Shown piece after piece: positions 55,659 to 64,000 of a DNA stretch of 64,000 nt. Made by a program: the position numbers and the translations under genes. Every line of letters starts with the position of its first letter. Positions within the stretch are counted from its first letter, which is position 1. The stretch is from Synechocystis sp. PCC 6714 (lineage in GTDB: Bacteria; Cyanobacteriota; Cyanobacteriia; Cyanobacteriales; Microcystaceae). A model generated the notes under the pieces. The model had not been told where the DNA came from, made no database searches, and saw only the letters and a program-made list of their open reading frames with translations. The stretch is from the NCBI RefSeq assembly GCF_000478825.2, contig NZ_CP007542.1:3162001-3226000 (forward strand). The letters are read 5' to 3'.

Positions 55659-56204
55659 TTAGTGATGTTTGCGTTTTTTATGATGTTTGCGCTTTTTGCC
55701 TTCAAATAATTTTGATACCCCATAACCAGCTAATCCCACCACTGCTCCGGCCACCGCTACAGGAGCCATGGTGATGCCAACCGCTGTCCCTGCTACAGCA
55801 AGACCCATTCCACCAATCACAGATGCGGCCCCTGCTCCGACCCCAGCACCAACAACAGCAGCTCCAATGGCAGTGGCATCTTGCTCGTCAATGGCTTTTT
55901 TAACTCCATAGGCAGCAGAACCAACCACAGCACCAGCGGCAGCTACTGGAGCAACGCCAATTCCCACTGCAGTTCCCGCCACAGCCAGGCCCATGCCTCC
56001 CACCACTGATGATGTGGCAACTCCGGCCGCCGTACCAGCGGCGATCGATGCGGCTCCCATGGCAGTGTCAGTCAAATCACTCAATTCATCTTTTTTAGAC
56101 TGACAATTATGAGCGTTTTGTTTTTTTAATTTCTCTATTTCAAGCTCCAGTATTCTTCTTTCTAAAATAAGACGTTCTCTTTCCCTATGCCTATTACTAC
56201 CCAT
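55659..56204 (-). CDS. Glycine-zipper repeat protein with His/Lys tail
   Basis: A 181-residue protein in three parts. Residues 1-45 are a charged coiled coil (RERERLILERRILELEIEKL). Residues 48-165 are Gly/Ala/Val-rich and contain two copies of one unit (VVGGMGLAVAGTAVGIGVAP and VIGGMGLAVAGTAVGITMAP, each followed by VAxAGAVVGxAxYGVxK), which is typical of glycine zippers that insert into membranes as helix pairs. The tail is KKRKHHKKRKHH. Similar arrangements occur in membrane-insertion and bacteriocin-like proteins, but no family is certain. There is no signal peptide. It is followed closely by the small PD-(D/E)xK-like gene on the same strand. Confidence 0.65.
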   Translation of the reverse strand: MGSNRHRERERLILERRILELEIEKLKKQNAHNCQSKKDELSDLTDTAMGAASIAAGTAAGVATSSVVGGMGLAVAGTAVGIGVAPVAAAGAVVGSAAYGVKKAIDEQDATAIGAAVVGAGVGAGAASVIGGMGLAVAGTAVGITMAPVAVAGAVVGLAGYGVSKLFEGKKRKHHKKRKHH

Positions 56205-56379
56205 GACATTGCTCCGGTTAAATTTATAAACATTATAATCACCTAAAGGTCTTTAGTATGCTAAGTAAAAAAGATGTTTTTGGGGCCTGGCTTCGATGGC
56301 CCCATATCTGCCGAAGATTTTGCTACCGTTAAAAGTGGACTGGAGCAACTATTGACAAAAAAGGCGATCGCCAAAGCCC

Positions 56380-57210
56380 ATGTTAGAAAGCAAACTTGAA
56401 AATCTGCGGCAATTCTTTGGGGAATTAGACCGGGCTTTAATCGCCTATTCCGGCGGAGTTGACAGTGCCCTAGTAGCCAAAGTTGCCTACGATGTGTTGG
56501 GCGAGAATGCTGTGGCCATCACCGCCGTTTCCCCTTCTTTGTTGCCGGAGGAACTAGAAGACGCCCAGACCCAGGCAGAGTGGATCGGCATTGCCCACGA
56601 ATTGGTGCAGACCCATGAAATGGATAATCCTAATTACACCGCCAACCCAGAAAACCGTTGTTACTTTTGCAAAAGTGAACTCCACGACACCCTCAAACCC
56701 TTAGCTTTGGCCCGAGGTTACAGCTACGTTATTGATGGGGTCAACGGAGATGATCTGCGGGATTATCGTCCCGGCATCCAAGCCGCTAAGGAACGGGGAG
56801 GGCGATCGCCATTGGCGGAATTGCAGATTAGCAAATTGGAAGTGCGGCAAATTTCTCAACTCCTAGGACTTCCCTGGTGGGATAAGCCAGCCCAACCCTG
56901 TTTAAGTTCCCGTTTTCCCTACGGCGAAGAAATCACAGCGGAAAAGCTACAGCGGGTCGGCCGGGCGGAAATATACCTCCGTCGTCTCGGCTATAACCAA
57001 GTCCGGGTGCGATCGGAACAAAATTCGGCCCGCATCGAATTGCCCCCGGAACAGATCCAACGGTTTGTGCAAGATGTGTCCCTGGGGGAATTAGTGCAAA
57101 CTTTTCAAAACTTTGGTTTCCTGTATGTCACCCTAGACCTAGAAGGTTACCAAAGCGGCAAACTAAATCGAGTCCTAACGGCTAAACCCAACCCTGCAAT
57201 CCGTAAATAA
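56380..57210 (+). CDS. larE: LarE-type ATP-dependent sacrificial sulfur transferase
   Basis: A 276-residue PP-loop enzyme. IAYSGGVDSALVAKV is the ATP pyrophosphatase loop. NRCYFCKSELHD (C94, C97) and QPCLSSRFPYGEEI (C174) supply cysteines. In LarE of lactobacilli a Cys of the last motif gives up its sulfur to build the nickel-pincer cofactor of lactate racemase. Some LarE homologues instead use an iron-sulfur cluster on three Cys, which the three cysteines here would suit. No larA, larB or larC is in the window, so the use of its product is open. It corresponds to slr1717 of PCC 6803 from memory. The 3' end overlaps the convergent YdcF-like gene by 29 bp. Confidence 0.85.
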   Translation: MLESKLENLRQFFGELDRALIAYSGGVDSALVAKVAYDVLGENAVAITAVSPSLLPEELEDAQTQAEWIGIAHELVQTHEMDNPNYTANPENRCYFCKSELHDTLKPLALARGYSYVIDGVNGDDLRDYRPGIQAAKERGGRSPLAELQISKLEVRQISQLLGLPWWDKPAQPCLSSRFPYGEEITAEKLQRVGRAEIYLRRLGYNQVRVRSEQNSARIELPPEQIQRFVQDVSLGELVQTFQNFGFLYVTLDLEGYQSGKLNRVLTAKPNPAIRK

Positions 57211-57970
57211 GTAACCCCAAATATTCTTTGAGGGCCATGGTGGTCATTTGCAGACTTTTGGCATCGGGCATAAGACCAAGGACGACGTTGGCAAGGTTGA
57301 AATTACTTTTGCCTAACGGTTGACTCAAAAAATCTGTGGCGGCGGGAATGACGGTGATGCCCAGCTTTTCAAATACTCTTTTGGCCCTGGGCATATGGTA
57401 ACTAGAAGTTACCAAGATAATAGTATTTACACCCCGTTGCTGGAGAATTTTCTGGGTGAAAATAGCATTTTGCCTAGTATTAAGGGATTTCTCCTCTTTG
57501 ATAATGGCTTCCCTGGGTACTCCTAGCCGTTGTAGCAGTAAAGCCATATCTTCCGCTTCCGAACCCACCACTGTGCCTAACCAGGGAATTCTTCCCCCCG
57601 TGGCAATAATGTAGGGAGCTTTGCCCTCTTGGTAAATTTGCGCGCCATAGATAACCCGATCGCCGGCTTCGGCCACTTCGGGAAATTGTCGGGGATAGGT
57701 TGCTTGGTACAGACCGCCCCCCAACACAACAATGATTGGAGCTTCCGGTAAATCTTCCGTGGGTAGATACCGATATTCCAAAGTCCTTAACAGAGCATCA
57801 CTAACCCAGGTATTGGCACTGATAAGCAAAATAGCCAACGCTATCAAGGCCGGCCATTGTAAACCCAACTGTTGTCGCCAACTCCAAACAACAATTCCCA
57901 ACAGTAGCAATGAAATTAGCCCTAGGGGATAGAGGAATAGAGGTAAAAGTTTGGACAGGAAAACGAACAT
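57182..57970 (-). CDS. YdcF/SanA-like DUF218 membrane protein
   Basis: A 262-residue protein with two N-terminal membrane helices (LLPLFLYPLGLISLLLLGIV and LQWPALIALAILLISAN) and a DUF218 domain: IIVVLGGGLYQATYP, AQIYQEGKAPYIIATGG, GVPREAIIKEEKSLNTRQNA, IILVTSSYHMPRAKRVFEKL and VIPAATDFLSQ. DUF218 proteins act in the cell envelope; some affect the permeability barrier, but the reaction is unknown. The ATG at 57970 (MFVFLSKLLPLFLYP) is preferred over one six codons upstream. It is tail-to-tail with larE. Confidence 0.85.
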   Translation of the reverse strand: MFVFLSKLLPLFLYPLGLISLLLLGIVVWSWRQQLGLQWPALIALAILLISANTWVSDALLRTLEYRYLPTEDLPEAPIIVVLGGGLYQATYPRQFPEVAEAGDRVIYGAQIYQEGKAPYIIATGGRIPWLGTVVGSEAEDMALLLQRLGVPREAIIKEEKSLNTRQNAIFTQKILQQRGVNTIILVTSSYHMPRAKRVFEKLGITVIPAATDFLSQPLGKSNFNLANVVLGLMPDAKSLQMTTMALKEYLGLLIYGLQGWV

Positions 57971-58015
57971 AACCGGGCAAAATGCCAACTAAATGCCAAT
58001 TTTTATTGGTTTCGC

Positions 58016-58516
58016 TTAATCAATCAGGGAAAAGAGCATTTCGCCACCACAGACTAATTGCCCATCGACCCTAGCTTCCCCCTGCATTTTGGCAATGCGT
58101 TGCAGTTTAAACGATTGCAACTCCACTGTCATAATCAACTGATCCCCCGGCACCACCGGCCGCCGGAACCGCACTCCGTCAATGCCAGCAAAGGCAAAGA
58201 ATTTACCCCGCATCCCCGGCAGTTGGGTCAAAATCACTCCCCCCACCTGGGCCATGGATTCCACAATTAACACCCCCGGCATAATCGGGCGATCGGGAAT
58301 ATGGCCGGGAAAAAACGGTTCGTTGATGGTGACATTTTTCAAACCAACGGCGCATTTACCTGGCTGAAAATCAATGATGCGGTCCACTAAGGCGAAGGGG
58401 TAACGGTGGGGCAGTAGATTACGAATTTCCTGGATGGTGAATTGGGTTTGGGGACTGGCTTCATTGCCATTGCTGTTGCTTAAAGTGGGAGTCACCTCCG
58501 GAGTTGACATTGCCAT
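58016..58516 (-). CDS. fabZ: 3-hydroxyacyl-ACP dehydratase FabZ
   Basis: Hotdog-fold dehydratase of type II fatty-acid synthesis, 166 residues including a poorly conserved N-terminal stretch. The active-site His is in [15 protein letters not shown]-type context and [20 protein letters not shown], with the catalytic Glu in the last motif. [19 protein letters not shown] closes the substrate tunnel. The ATG at 58516 is used; MSTPEV two codons later is equally plausible. It follows the YdcF-like gene's promoter side on the same strand, 45 bp upstream of that gene's start. Confidence 0.95.
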   Translation of the reverse strand: MAMSTPEVTPTLSNSNGNEASPQTQFTIQEIRNLLPHRYPFALVDRIIDFQPGKCAVGLKNVTINEPFFPGHIPDRPIMPGVLIVESMAQVGGVILTQLPGMRGKFFAFAGIDGVRFRRPVVPGDQLIMTVELQSFKLQRIAKMQGEARVDGQLVCGGEMLFSLID

Positions 58517-58555
58517 GGGAAAACTTTGCTAAAAATCTAGGACAAACGAAAATTA

Positions 58556-58735
58556 TTGGAAAACTTTGGGAAACCAGGTTATGCCCAGCAACGCTTGGTT
58601 AATGTCCAGCATTTTGGCCAGGTTCTAACCCCGATCGCCACCGAAGACCAGTTTAAAGCCCATTGGACTCTCCCCTTGACGGTGACCCCAGAAAAATCCC
58701 TCAATTCTTCTGCCGGGTTGGCCCACTACCGATAA
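58556..58735 (+). CDS. Possible small ORF or gene-end fragment, 59 codons
   Basis: An open frame from a TTG at 58556 to TAA at 58733 reads ENFGKPGYAQQRLVNVQHFG, then VLTPIATEDQFKAHWTLPLT. It has host-like codon use, but there is no ATG and no ribosome site. It ends 42 bp before comB. It might be the remnant of a longer gene cut by the fabZ side, or chance. I do not recognise it. Confidence 0.2.
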   Translation: MENFGKPGYAQQRLVNVQHFGQVLTPIATEDQFKAHWTLPLTVTPEKSLNSSAGLAHYR

Positions 58736-58777
58736 GATGGGAGGGTTGTTCATTCCCCAAACAATCCGCCAAATCCT

Positions 58778-59503
58778 GTGGAAATCTTTGTTTATCACAC
58801 GCCGGAATTAACACCAGATCAATCCTTGCCTGACTGTGCCGTGGTTATTGATGTCCTGCGGGCTACGACCACCATCGCCACTGCCTTAAAAGTCGGCGCA
58901 GAGGCGGTACAGGTTTTTAGCTCCCTTGATGATTTGATGGCCACCAGTGAATCCTGGCCAGGGGAAAAACGTCTCCGGGCGGGGGAAAGGGGGGGAGCCG
59001 CCGTGGCAGGCTACGATTTAGGTAATTCTCCTTTGGATTGTACGCCGGAGTTGATGGCGGGGAAAAGATTATTTCTGTCCACCACCAACGGCACTAGGGC
59101 TTTACAACGGGTGCAACAATGTCCCCAATTAATCACAGCTTCTTTGGTCAACCGGGGGGCGGCGGTTAATTATCTGGCCCAAACCCAACCCAAAACAGTG
59201 TGGCTATTGGGTTCCGGTTGGGAAGGGGGTTATTCCCTTGAAGATACGGTCTGTGCCGGGGCGATCGCCAGTTTACTCCAGGAAAAAGACATTGATTTCA
59301 CCGTAGGCAATGACGAACTGGTGGCGGCCCAGAGTTTATACCGCCAATGGCAGAGTGATTTACTGGGTTTGTTTAAACAAGCTAGCCATGGCCAACGGCT
59401 ACTCAAGCTTGACCGCCTAGAGGATTTGCGCTACTGCGCCACAGAGGATTTAATTGATATTCTGCCCAAACAAGTGTCGCCAGGGGTATTGACCGCTGCT
59501 TAA
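58778..59503 (+). CDS. comB: 2-phosphosulfolactate phosphatase family protein (ComB)
   Basis: A 241-residue magnesium-dependent phosphatase-fold protein. [66 protein letters not shown] and the AGAIASLL segments match the family. In methanogens ComB makes sulfolactate for coenzyme M. Cyanobacteria lack that pathway, so the natural substrate here is probably another phospho-acid. The start is GTG at 58778 ([13 protein letters not shown]). It corresponds to slr1718 of PCC 6803 from memory and leads the run comB-drgA-aspS. Confidence 0.9.
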   Translation: MEIFVYHTPELTPDQSLPDCAVVIDVLRATTTIATALKVGAEAVQVFSSLDDLMATSESWPGEKRLRAGERGGAAVAGYDLGNSPLDCTPELMAGKRLFLSTTNGTRALQRVQQCPQLITASLVNRGAAVNYLAQTQPKTVWLLGSGWEGGYSLEDTVCAGAIASLLQEKDIDFTVGNDELVAAQSLYRQWQSDLLGLFKQASHGQRLLKLDRLEDLRYCATEDLIDILPKQVSPGVLTAA

Positions 59504-59581
59504 ATTGGAGAATTATCTTTATATTTAAGTTTTCAGTTCTCTTCCCCCAATCATCTTCCTAGCTATCATTGCTAAAACACC

Positions 59582-60187
59582 ATGGACACCTTTGACGCTA
59601 TTTACCAACGGCGATCGGTTAAGCATTTCGACCCCGACCATCGTTTGACGGCCGAAGAAGAAAGAAAATTGCTCGAAGCCACCATCCAAGCTCCCACCAG
59701 TTTTAATATCCAACATTGGCGATTCTTGATCATTCGGGATCCCCAACTACGACAAACCATCCGGGACAAATATGGCAATCAGGCCCAAATGACCGATGCC
59801 TCCCTGTTGATTTTGGTGGCCGCGGATGTCAACGCCTGGGATAAAGACCCGGCCCGTTACTGGCGCAATGCTCCCCAGGAAGTGGCAAATTATCTCGTCG
59901 GGGCGATCGGCTCTTTCTATGGCGGCAAGCCAGAGTTGCAACGGGATGAAGCTCAACGATCCATTGGCATGGCCATGCAAAATTTGATGTTGGCCGCCAA
60001 AGCCATGGGCTATGATAGCTGTCCCATGATTGGTTTTGACCTCGAAAACGTGGCCAAGCTGGTGAAATTACCCGCCGACTATGCCATTGGCCCCATGGTG
60101 GCGATCGGCAAACGCACCGAAGATGCCCGGGCAAAAGGTGGCCAAACTCCCCTGGAAGAGTTGGTCTGGGAGAATTACTTTGCCTAA
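59582..60187 (+). CDS. drgA: Nitroreductase-family NAD(P)H oxidoreductase (DrgA)
   Basis: A 201-residue FMN enzyme of the nitroreductase family. The FMN-binding start is YQRRSVKHFDPDHRL. APTSFNIQHWRFLIIRD follows. The central helix is GMAMQNLMLAAKAMGYDSCP, and the end has GPMVAIGKRTEDARAKG. In PCC 6803 the orthologue (slr1719) reduces quinones and nitroaromatic herbicides such as dinoseb and takes part in iron reduction. It is soluble and a dimer is expected. It lies 78 bp after comB on the same strand. Confidence 0.93.
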   Translation: MDTFDAIYQRRSVKHFDPDHRLTAEEERKLLEATIQAPTSFNIQHWRFLIIRDPQLRQTIRDKYGNQAQMTDASLLILVAADVNAWDKDPARYWRNAPQEVANYLVGAIGSFYGGKPELQRDEAQRSIGMAMQNLMLAAKAMGYDSCPMIGFDLENVAKLVKLPADYAIGPMVAIGKRTEDARAKGGQTPLEELVWENYFA

Positions 60188-60297
60188 TTCGGTGTTTGGC
60201 AATTAGTTGCCAAGCCTTGTCCCATTCTTAATTTATCCTTCCTCCTCACCACACACCCTTTCTGTTCAACGAAATTTTGCTCGACCACACCCCTACT

Positions 60298-62097
60298 ATG
60301 CGTACTCACTATTGCGGCGACCTACGGACAAACCATCTGGGGGAGACAGTTACCCTCTACGGTTGGGTTGACCGCCGTCGGGATCATGGTGGCGTCATCT
60401 TCCTCGACCTCCGCGATCGCCGGGGCATTGTGCAAATTGCCAGTAGCCCCGACCAAACCCCCGCTTCTTATCCTGTGGCGGAAGGTTTACGCAATGAGTA
60501 CGTGGTGCAAGTAACCGGTGTGGTTACTAAACGTCCTCCGGAATCATTGAATGAGAAAATTCCCACCGGGGAGATTGAGATTTACGCTGACAGCATCATT
60601 TTGCTCAATGGTGTCAATAAACAGCTCCCCTTTGTGGTTTCCAGCCATGAAGCAGAGCAAGTACGGGAAGATGTACGCCTCAAATATCGTTACCTAGATC
60701 TGCGCAGGGAAAGATTAAGCCATAACCTGCAACTGCGGCATCAGGTGGTCAAAGCCATGCGCCGTTTCCTGGAAGATCAAGAGAATTTTCTGGAAATTGA
60801 AACCCCCATCCTCACCCGTTCCACGCCCGAAGGTGCCAGGGATTATCTTGTTCCCTCTAGAGTTAACCCAGGGGAATGGTACGCTCTGCCCCAATCGCCC
60901 CAGTTGTTTAAGCAACTACTAATGGTGGCAGGGATGGACCGCTATTATCAAATTGCCCGCTGTTTTCGGGATGAGGACCTCCGGGCCGATCGCCAACCGG
61001 AATTTACCCAACTGGATATGGAAATGAGCTTTATGGGCCAAGAGGAAATTCTTGACCTCAACGAATCTTTAATTTGCCATATTTTCAAAGTTGTTAAAAA
61101 CATTGATTTGCCCCGGCCATTTCCCCGCTTGACCTACCAGGAATCCATGGCCAAGTACGGCAATGATCGCCCAGATACCCGCTTCGGTTTGGAATTGGTG
61201 GATGTTTCCGAGCTATTGGGCAATACGGGCTTTAAGGTTTTTTCCGCCGCCGTGAGCAGTGGGGGTTCCATTAAAGCTATCCGGGTGCCGGGGGGCAATG
61301 ACACCATTTCCAATGTGCGGATCAAGCCCGGCGGAGATTTATTCAAAGAGGCAACGGAAGCAGGAGCTAAAGGCATTGCCTACATTCGGGTGCGGGATAA
61401 GGGGGAAATCGACACCATTGGGGCCATTAAGGACAACTTGGATGAGGCCCAGGTAAAAACCTTACTGCAATTAACCCAAGCTGAAGCCGGGGACTTACTC
61501 CTATTCGGGGCGGGGGATACGGCCACGGTGGATAAATCCCTTTCCCGTCTGCGGCTGGTGTTGGGGGAACAGTTAGGTTTGATCGACCCCGATGCCATCA
61601 ACCTGCTCTGGATCACCGATTTCCCCATGTTTGAGTGGAACAGTGATGAAAAACGTTTAGAGGCTCTGCACCATCCTTTCACTGCGCCCCACCCCGATGA
61701 TTTAGATGATCTGAAAACTGCCCGGGCCCAAGCCTACGATTTGGTCATGAACGGCGTCGAAATTGGCGGCGGTAGCTTGCGGATTTACCAACGGGAAGTA
61801 CAGGAAAAGGTTTTTGCCACCATTGGTTTATCCCCCGAAGAAGCCCACGGAAAATTCGGCTTTTTACTGGATGCGTTTGAATATGGCACCCCTCCCCACG
61901 GCGGTATCGCCTACGGTTTAGACCGATTAGTGATGTTGCTAGCCCAGGAAGATTCCATTCGGGATGTCATTGCCTTCCCCAAAACCCAACAGGCCAGTTG
62001 TTTGCTCACCGAAGCGCCGGCTCCAGTAGATAAAAAGCAACTGAAAGAACTAGCGGTGGCTTCCACCCATCAACCCAAAGCTAAGGTGGAGGATTAG
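60298..62097 (+). CDS. aspS: Aspartyl-tRNA synthetase
   Basis: Class II synthetase of the bacterial long type, 599 residues from the ATG at 60298 ([18 protein letters not shown]). A TTG seven codons earlier is open, but the ATG matches the family. The OB-fold anticodon domain has [20 protein letters not shown]. Motif 1 is in [20 protein letters not shown]. Motif 2 is [20 protein letters not shown] and motif 3 is [13 protein letters not shown]. The GAD insertion domain lies at about residues 290-420. Whether it charges only tRNA-Asp or also tRNA-Asn cannot be read here. The gene follows drgA. Confidence 0.97.
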   Translation: MRTHYCGDLRTNHLGETVTLYGWVDRRRDHGGVIFLDLRDRRGIVQIASSPDQTPASYPVAEGLRNEYVVQVTGVVTKRPPESLNEKIPTGEIEIYADSIILLNGVNKQLPFVVSSHEAEQVREDVRLKYRYLDLRRERLSHNLQLRHQVVKAMRRFLEDQENFLEIETPILTRSTPEGARDYLVPSRVNPGEWYALPQSPQLFKQLLMVAGMDRYYQIARCFRDEDLRADRQPEFTQLDMEMSFMGQEEILDLNESLICHIFKVVKNIDLPRPFPRLTYQESMAKYGNDRPDTRFGLELVDVSELLGNTGFKVFSAAVSSGGSIKAIRVPGGNDTISNVRIKPGGDLFKEATEAGAKGIAYIRVRDKGEIDTIGAIKDNLDEAQVKTLLQLTQAEAGDLLLFGAGDTATVDKSLSRLRLVLGEQLGLIDPDAINLLWITDFPMFEWNSDEKRLEALHHPFTAPHPDDLDDLKTARAQAYDLVMNGVEIGGGSLRIYQREVQEKVFATIGLSPEEAHGKFGFLLDAFEYGTPPHGGIAYGLDRLVMLLAQEDSIRDVIAFPKTQQASCLLTEAPAPVDKKQLKELAVASTHQPKAKVED

Positions 62098-62122
62098 GTA
62101 GTCCTGTTTTTTATTGGCCCCC

Positions 62123-63601
62123 ATGATGGAACGTTTTTCCCCTACTACGGCTTTATGGAAAAAATTGAGCCTCTTTGACCGCACTGTGGGGGCGATCGCC
62201 ATTATTTTGGTGCTTTTAATTGTGGTGGTGCTACTACGGGGCAATCAAAGTCCCTTGGTGGTGACTCAGTACAGTTGGCGCAATACCAACATCGGCGCCC
62301 AAACCGAAGCCCTGACAATGACTTTTAACCATCCCTTTGACCCAGAAGAAATGGAGTCAGGCTTGGTGATTGACCCCCCCCTGGCAGGCAAAACCATTTG
62401 GCAAGGAAGGCGTTGGTTCTATACCCTGACAGATATTCCCCGTTACGGCACTAACTATCAATTGACCTTACCCCTAGCTTCCATGGTAGGGGGTAGGGGG
62501 ACCCAAGACTTTACCAGCGTAATCACCAGTCGGGCTAGGGCTTTAGTTTATATCGGTGTTAGCGGAGAAGAGAGGGGACGGCTAATTCTTTACAACATCA
62601 CTAACCCCCAACAGCCCCAAAAAATTATCCTCACCCCTAAGGACCTCACCGTTCGTCAATTCCAGATTTATCCCCAAGGCGATCGCCTCGTTTTTACCGC
62701 CACTGATCCCAGCCGTCGTCAAAGCCAACAAAATATTTTTACCGTTACCACCGGCATCAATAACCTCAATACCCAAACCAAGGTTTTACCCGGTAAGTTA
62801 GAAAGGCTGTGGGAAAATCAGGACTACAACAATCAACGTATTGCCTTGGCCGCCAATGGCAGTGTGTTAGCAATGGCTAGGGAAAATGCCCAAAATCCTG
62901 CCGACTCTGGTTTGTGGGTAGCCCCCAGGGGAGAAAATCCCAGACCTCTGGGTATTAGGGCAGATAAATTTATTGTTGGCCCCAACGGTAATTTCCTTGC
63001 AGTGGGCCAGGAAGGGGGAGTAGGTTTAATTCCCCTGAACCCGGAGGCCGGAACGCCGCAATTTTTAGCCGGAATGGAGCAACCCCTAGATTTTTCCCCC
63101 AAGGGTAAAGAATTGTTATTAACTCAACAAAATCCCGATTTTAGCCATTCCCTGATCATCTACGACCTCGAAACAAGAAGCCAGGAGGAAGTTTTACGGA
63201 GTCCCTATCCCCTCTTAAACTGCCGCTTTGACCCCCGGGACCAACCCAGAGCCTATTGCTTGCAAGCAGACTTTGTACAACGGCCAGGGGAGCCAGTACA
63301 ACCGGAACCTTACCTAGCGGTAATTAACTTGACCAGTGGCCAAAGCCGTCCCCTGCTGGCTCTCCCTAACTATCCTGAGGTGGACCTAACCATTGCCCCC
63401 GATGGACTGGGGTTGATGTTTGACCAAGTTGCCACCAGTTCAGGATTAAGTTCTCAAGATCTACTGACCGACTCCCAAAGATCGATTGTGGATGGCCGGG
63501 TTTGGTTATTGCCCTTACCAAGGGATTTGGCCATTGAAACGGAGTCCGAGCCGGACCCCCAGGAATTGACGGCAGGTTTTGCTCCCCGTTGGATGCCATA
63601 G
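62123..63601 (+). CDS. Membrane-anchored beta-propeller-like protein of unknown function
   Basis: A protein of about 492 residues starting at ATG 62123 or 62126 (MERFSPTTAL); the frame extends to a TTG at 62114. One membrane helix is near the N-terminus (TVGAIAIILVLLIVVVLL). A beta-sandwich-like region follows (about residues 50-130, FDPEEMESGLVIDPPLAGKT), resembling a bacterial Ig-like domain. A TolB-like set of repeated blades then runs to the end (GDRLVFTATDPSR, NQRIALAANGSVLAMAREN, GPNGNFLAVGQE, SPKGKELLLTQQNP, APDGLGLMFDQ). It is probably outside the cytoplasm. It matches slr1721 of PCC 6803 from memory, between aspS and guaB3. Confidence 0.75.
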   Translation: MMERFSPTTALWKKLSLFDRTVGAIAIILVLLIVVVLLRGNQSPLVVTQYSWRNTNIGAQTEALTMTFNHPFDPEEMESGLVIDPPLAGKTIWQGRRWFYTLTDIPRYGTNYQLTLPLASMVGGRGTQDFTSVITSRARALVYIGVSGEERGRLILYNITNPQQPQKIILTPKDLTVRQFQIYPQGDRLVFTATDPSRRQSQQNIFTVTTGINNLNTQTKVLPGKLERLWENQDYNNQRIALAANGSVLAMARENAQNPADSGLWVAPRGENPRPLGIRADKFIVGPNGNFLAVGQEGGVGLIPLNPEAGTPQFLAGMEQPLDFSPKGKELLLTQQNPDFSHSLIIYDLETRSQEEVLRSPYPLLNCRFDPRDQPRAYCLQADFVQRPGEPVQPEPYLAVINLTSGQSRPLLALPNYPEVDLTIAPDGLGLMFDQVATSSGLSSQDLLTDSQRSIVDGRVWLLPLPRDLAIETESEPDPQELTAGFAPRWMP

Positions 63602-63703
63602 TCTCTGATCCCCAGTGGATTAGGGTTATCCGCCCCTGGGAACGACAAAATAGTCAGATTATTTGGTACGCTAATTTAAACAGTTTGGGAATAGTAAGTA
63701 AGC

Positions 63704-64000
63704 GTGAACATTACGATTGGACGGGGAAAAACAGCCCGTCGAGCCTACGGTATCGACGAGATTGCACTGGTTCCCGGAGTGCGTACTTTAGATCCAGCTC
63801 TGGCGGACACCCGCTGGAAGGTGGGGCCCATTGAGCGGGAAATCCCCATTATTGCCAGCGCCATGGATGGGGTGGTGGATAGCCGCATGGCGGTATTGCT
63901 CTCCGAATTGGGTGCTTTGGGGGTAGTTAATTTGGAGGGGATCCAAACCCGCTACGAAGATCCCAATCCAATTTTGGACCGCATCGCCTCCGTAGGGAAA
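63704..64000 (+). CDS. guaB3: GuaB3-family IMP dehydrogenase-like / GMP reductase, 3' end missing
   Basis: The first 99 codons of a purine nucleotide enzyme cut by the window edge. It starts with GTG at 63704 (NITIGRGKTARRAYGIDEIA) and continues LVPGVRTLDPALADTRWKVG, IPIIASAMDGVVDSRMAVLL and GALGVVNLEGIQTRYEDPNP. This N-terminus is that of the GuaB3 subgroup, which lacks CBS domains; true IMP dehydrogenases begin differently. From memory GuaB3 of PCC 6803 was reported to act as a GMP reductase despite its IMP dehydrogenase label. The active-site Cys loop is outside the window. Confidence 0.85.
   Translation, partial: MNITIGRGKTARRAYGIDEIALVPGVRTLDPALADTRWKVGPIEREIPIIASAMDGVVDSRMAVLLSELGALGVVNLEGIQTRYEDPNPILDRIASVGK

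Noticed and set aside
1-64000. CRISPR array, prophage or tRNA-borne attachment site
   Set aside because: No regularly spaced repeats, no phage structural genes and no tRNA cloverleaf were seen; the islands are bounded by gene-fragment repeats instead.

Overview
The window is chromosomal DNA of a unicellular cyanobacterium of the Synechocystis type. The octamer GCGATCGC (HIP1) is scattered through most of it. The core genes (ndhA-I-G-E, ctaC-D-E, valS, leuS, aspS, fabZ, gltS, comB, drgA, the slr1721-like gene and guaB3) are, from memory, the genes and local orders of Synechocystis sp. PCC 6803. The accessory blocks below do not match what I remember of PCC 6803, so a related strain is likely. 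Strain identity is an inference.

Layout. 1-9 kb: a c-di-GMP protein cut by the window edge, a DUF697 GTPase, an ABC ATPase, a phosphoketolase-like enzyme, a site-2 protease and the PLP protein YggS. 9.1-16.3 kb (island 1): a Tat-exported NosZ/thiocyanate-dehydrogenase-like copper protein, an AT-rich GHKL-ATPase/nuclease (a defence candidate) and a two-gene ABC export system. The block lies between intact yggS and a decayed, same-direction copy of yggS, and has no HIP1 sites. 16.3-24 kb: FIST protein, valS and the NDH-1 genes ndhE, ndhG, ndhI and ndhA. 24-30 kb: a ParD-like relic, a small secreted protein, cytochrome c oxidase ctaC-D-E, a thioredoxin and a DegT-family protein.

30.2-35.9 kb: one minus-strand operon for guanidine use. 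A guanidine-I (ykkC) riboswitch, with a terminator hairpin that overlaps it, precedes a guanidinase-type ureohydrolase (gdmH; old label speB). Nickel chaperones hypA and hypB and a substrate-binding protein/permease/ATPase importer follow. The genes form a coherent set: sense guanidine, import it, mature the nickel enzyme and hydrolyse guanidine to urea and ammonia.

36.1-48.5 kb: a GAF gene and a GAF-GGDEF gene split by one in-frame TAG, then island 2, flanked by a 145-bp direct repeat copied from the small gene behind leuS. Island 2 holds a paired-hairpin element, a fused sbcD/sbcC relic, a type II restriction-modification system (methyltransferase, restriction enzyme, controller protein) and an AddA/AddB-like helicase-nuclease pair. 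The restriction gene is interrupted by a 953-bp IS630/Tc1 element with TA target duplication; removing the element on paper restores a 248-residue frame. 48.6-64 kb: leuS, gltS, DUF3155, a histidine kinase, a DUF29 gene with an in-frame TGA, a small predicted nuclease, a glycine-zipper protein, larE, a YdcF-like protein, fabZ, comB, drgA, aspS, a beta-propeller membrane protein and the 5' part of guaB3.

I saw no rRNA, convincing tRNA, CRISPR array or prophage. All family calls come from reading motifs; no database search was run.
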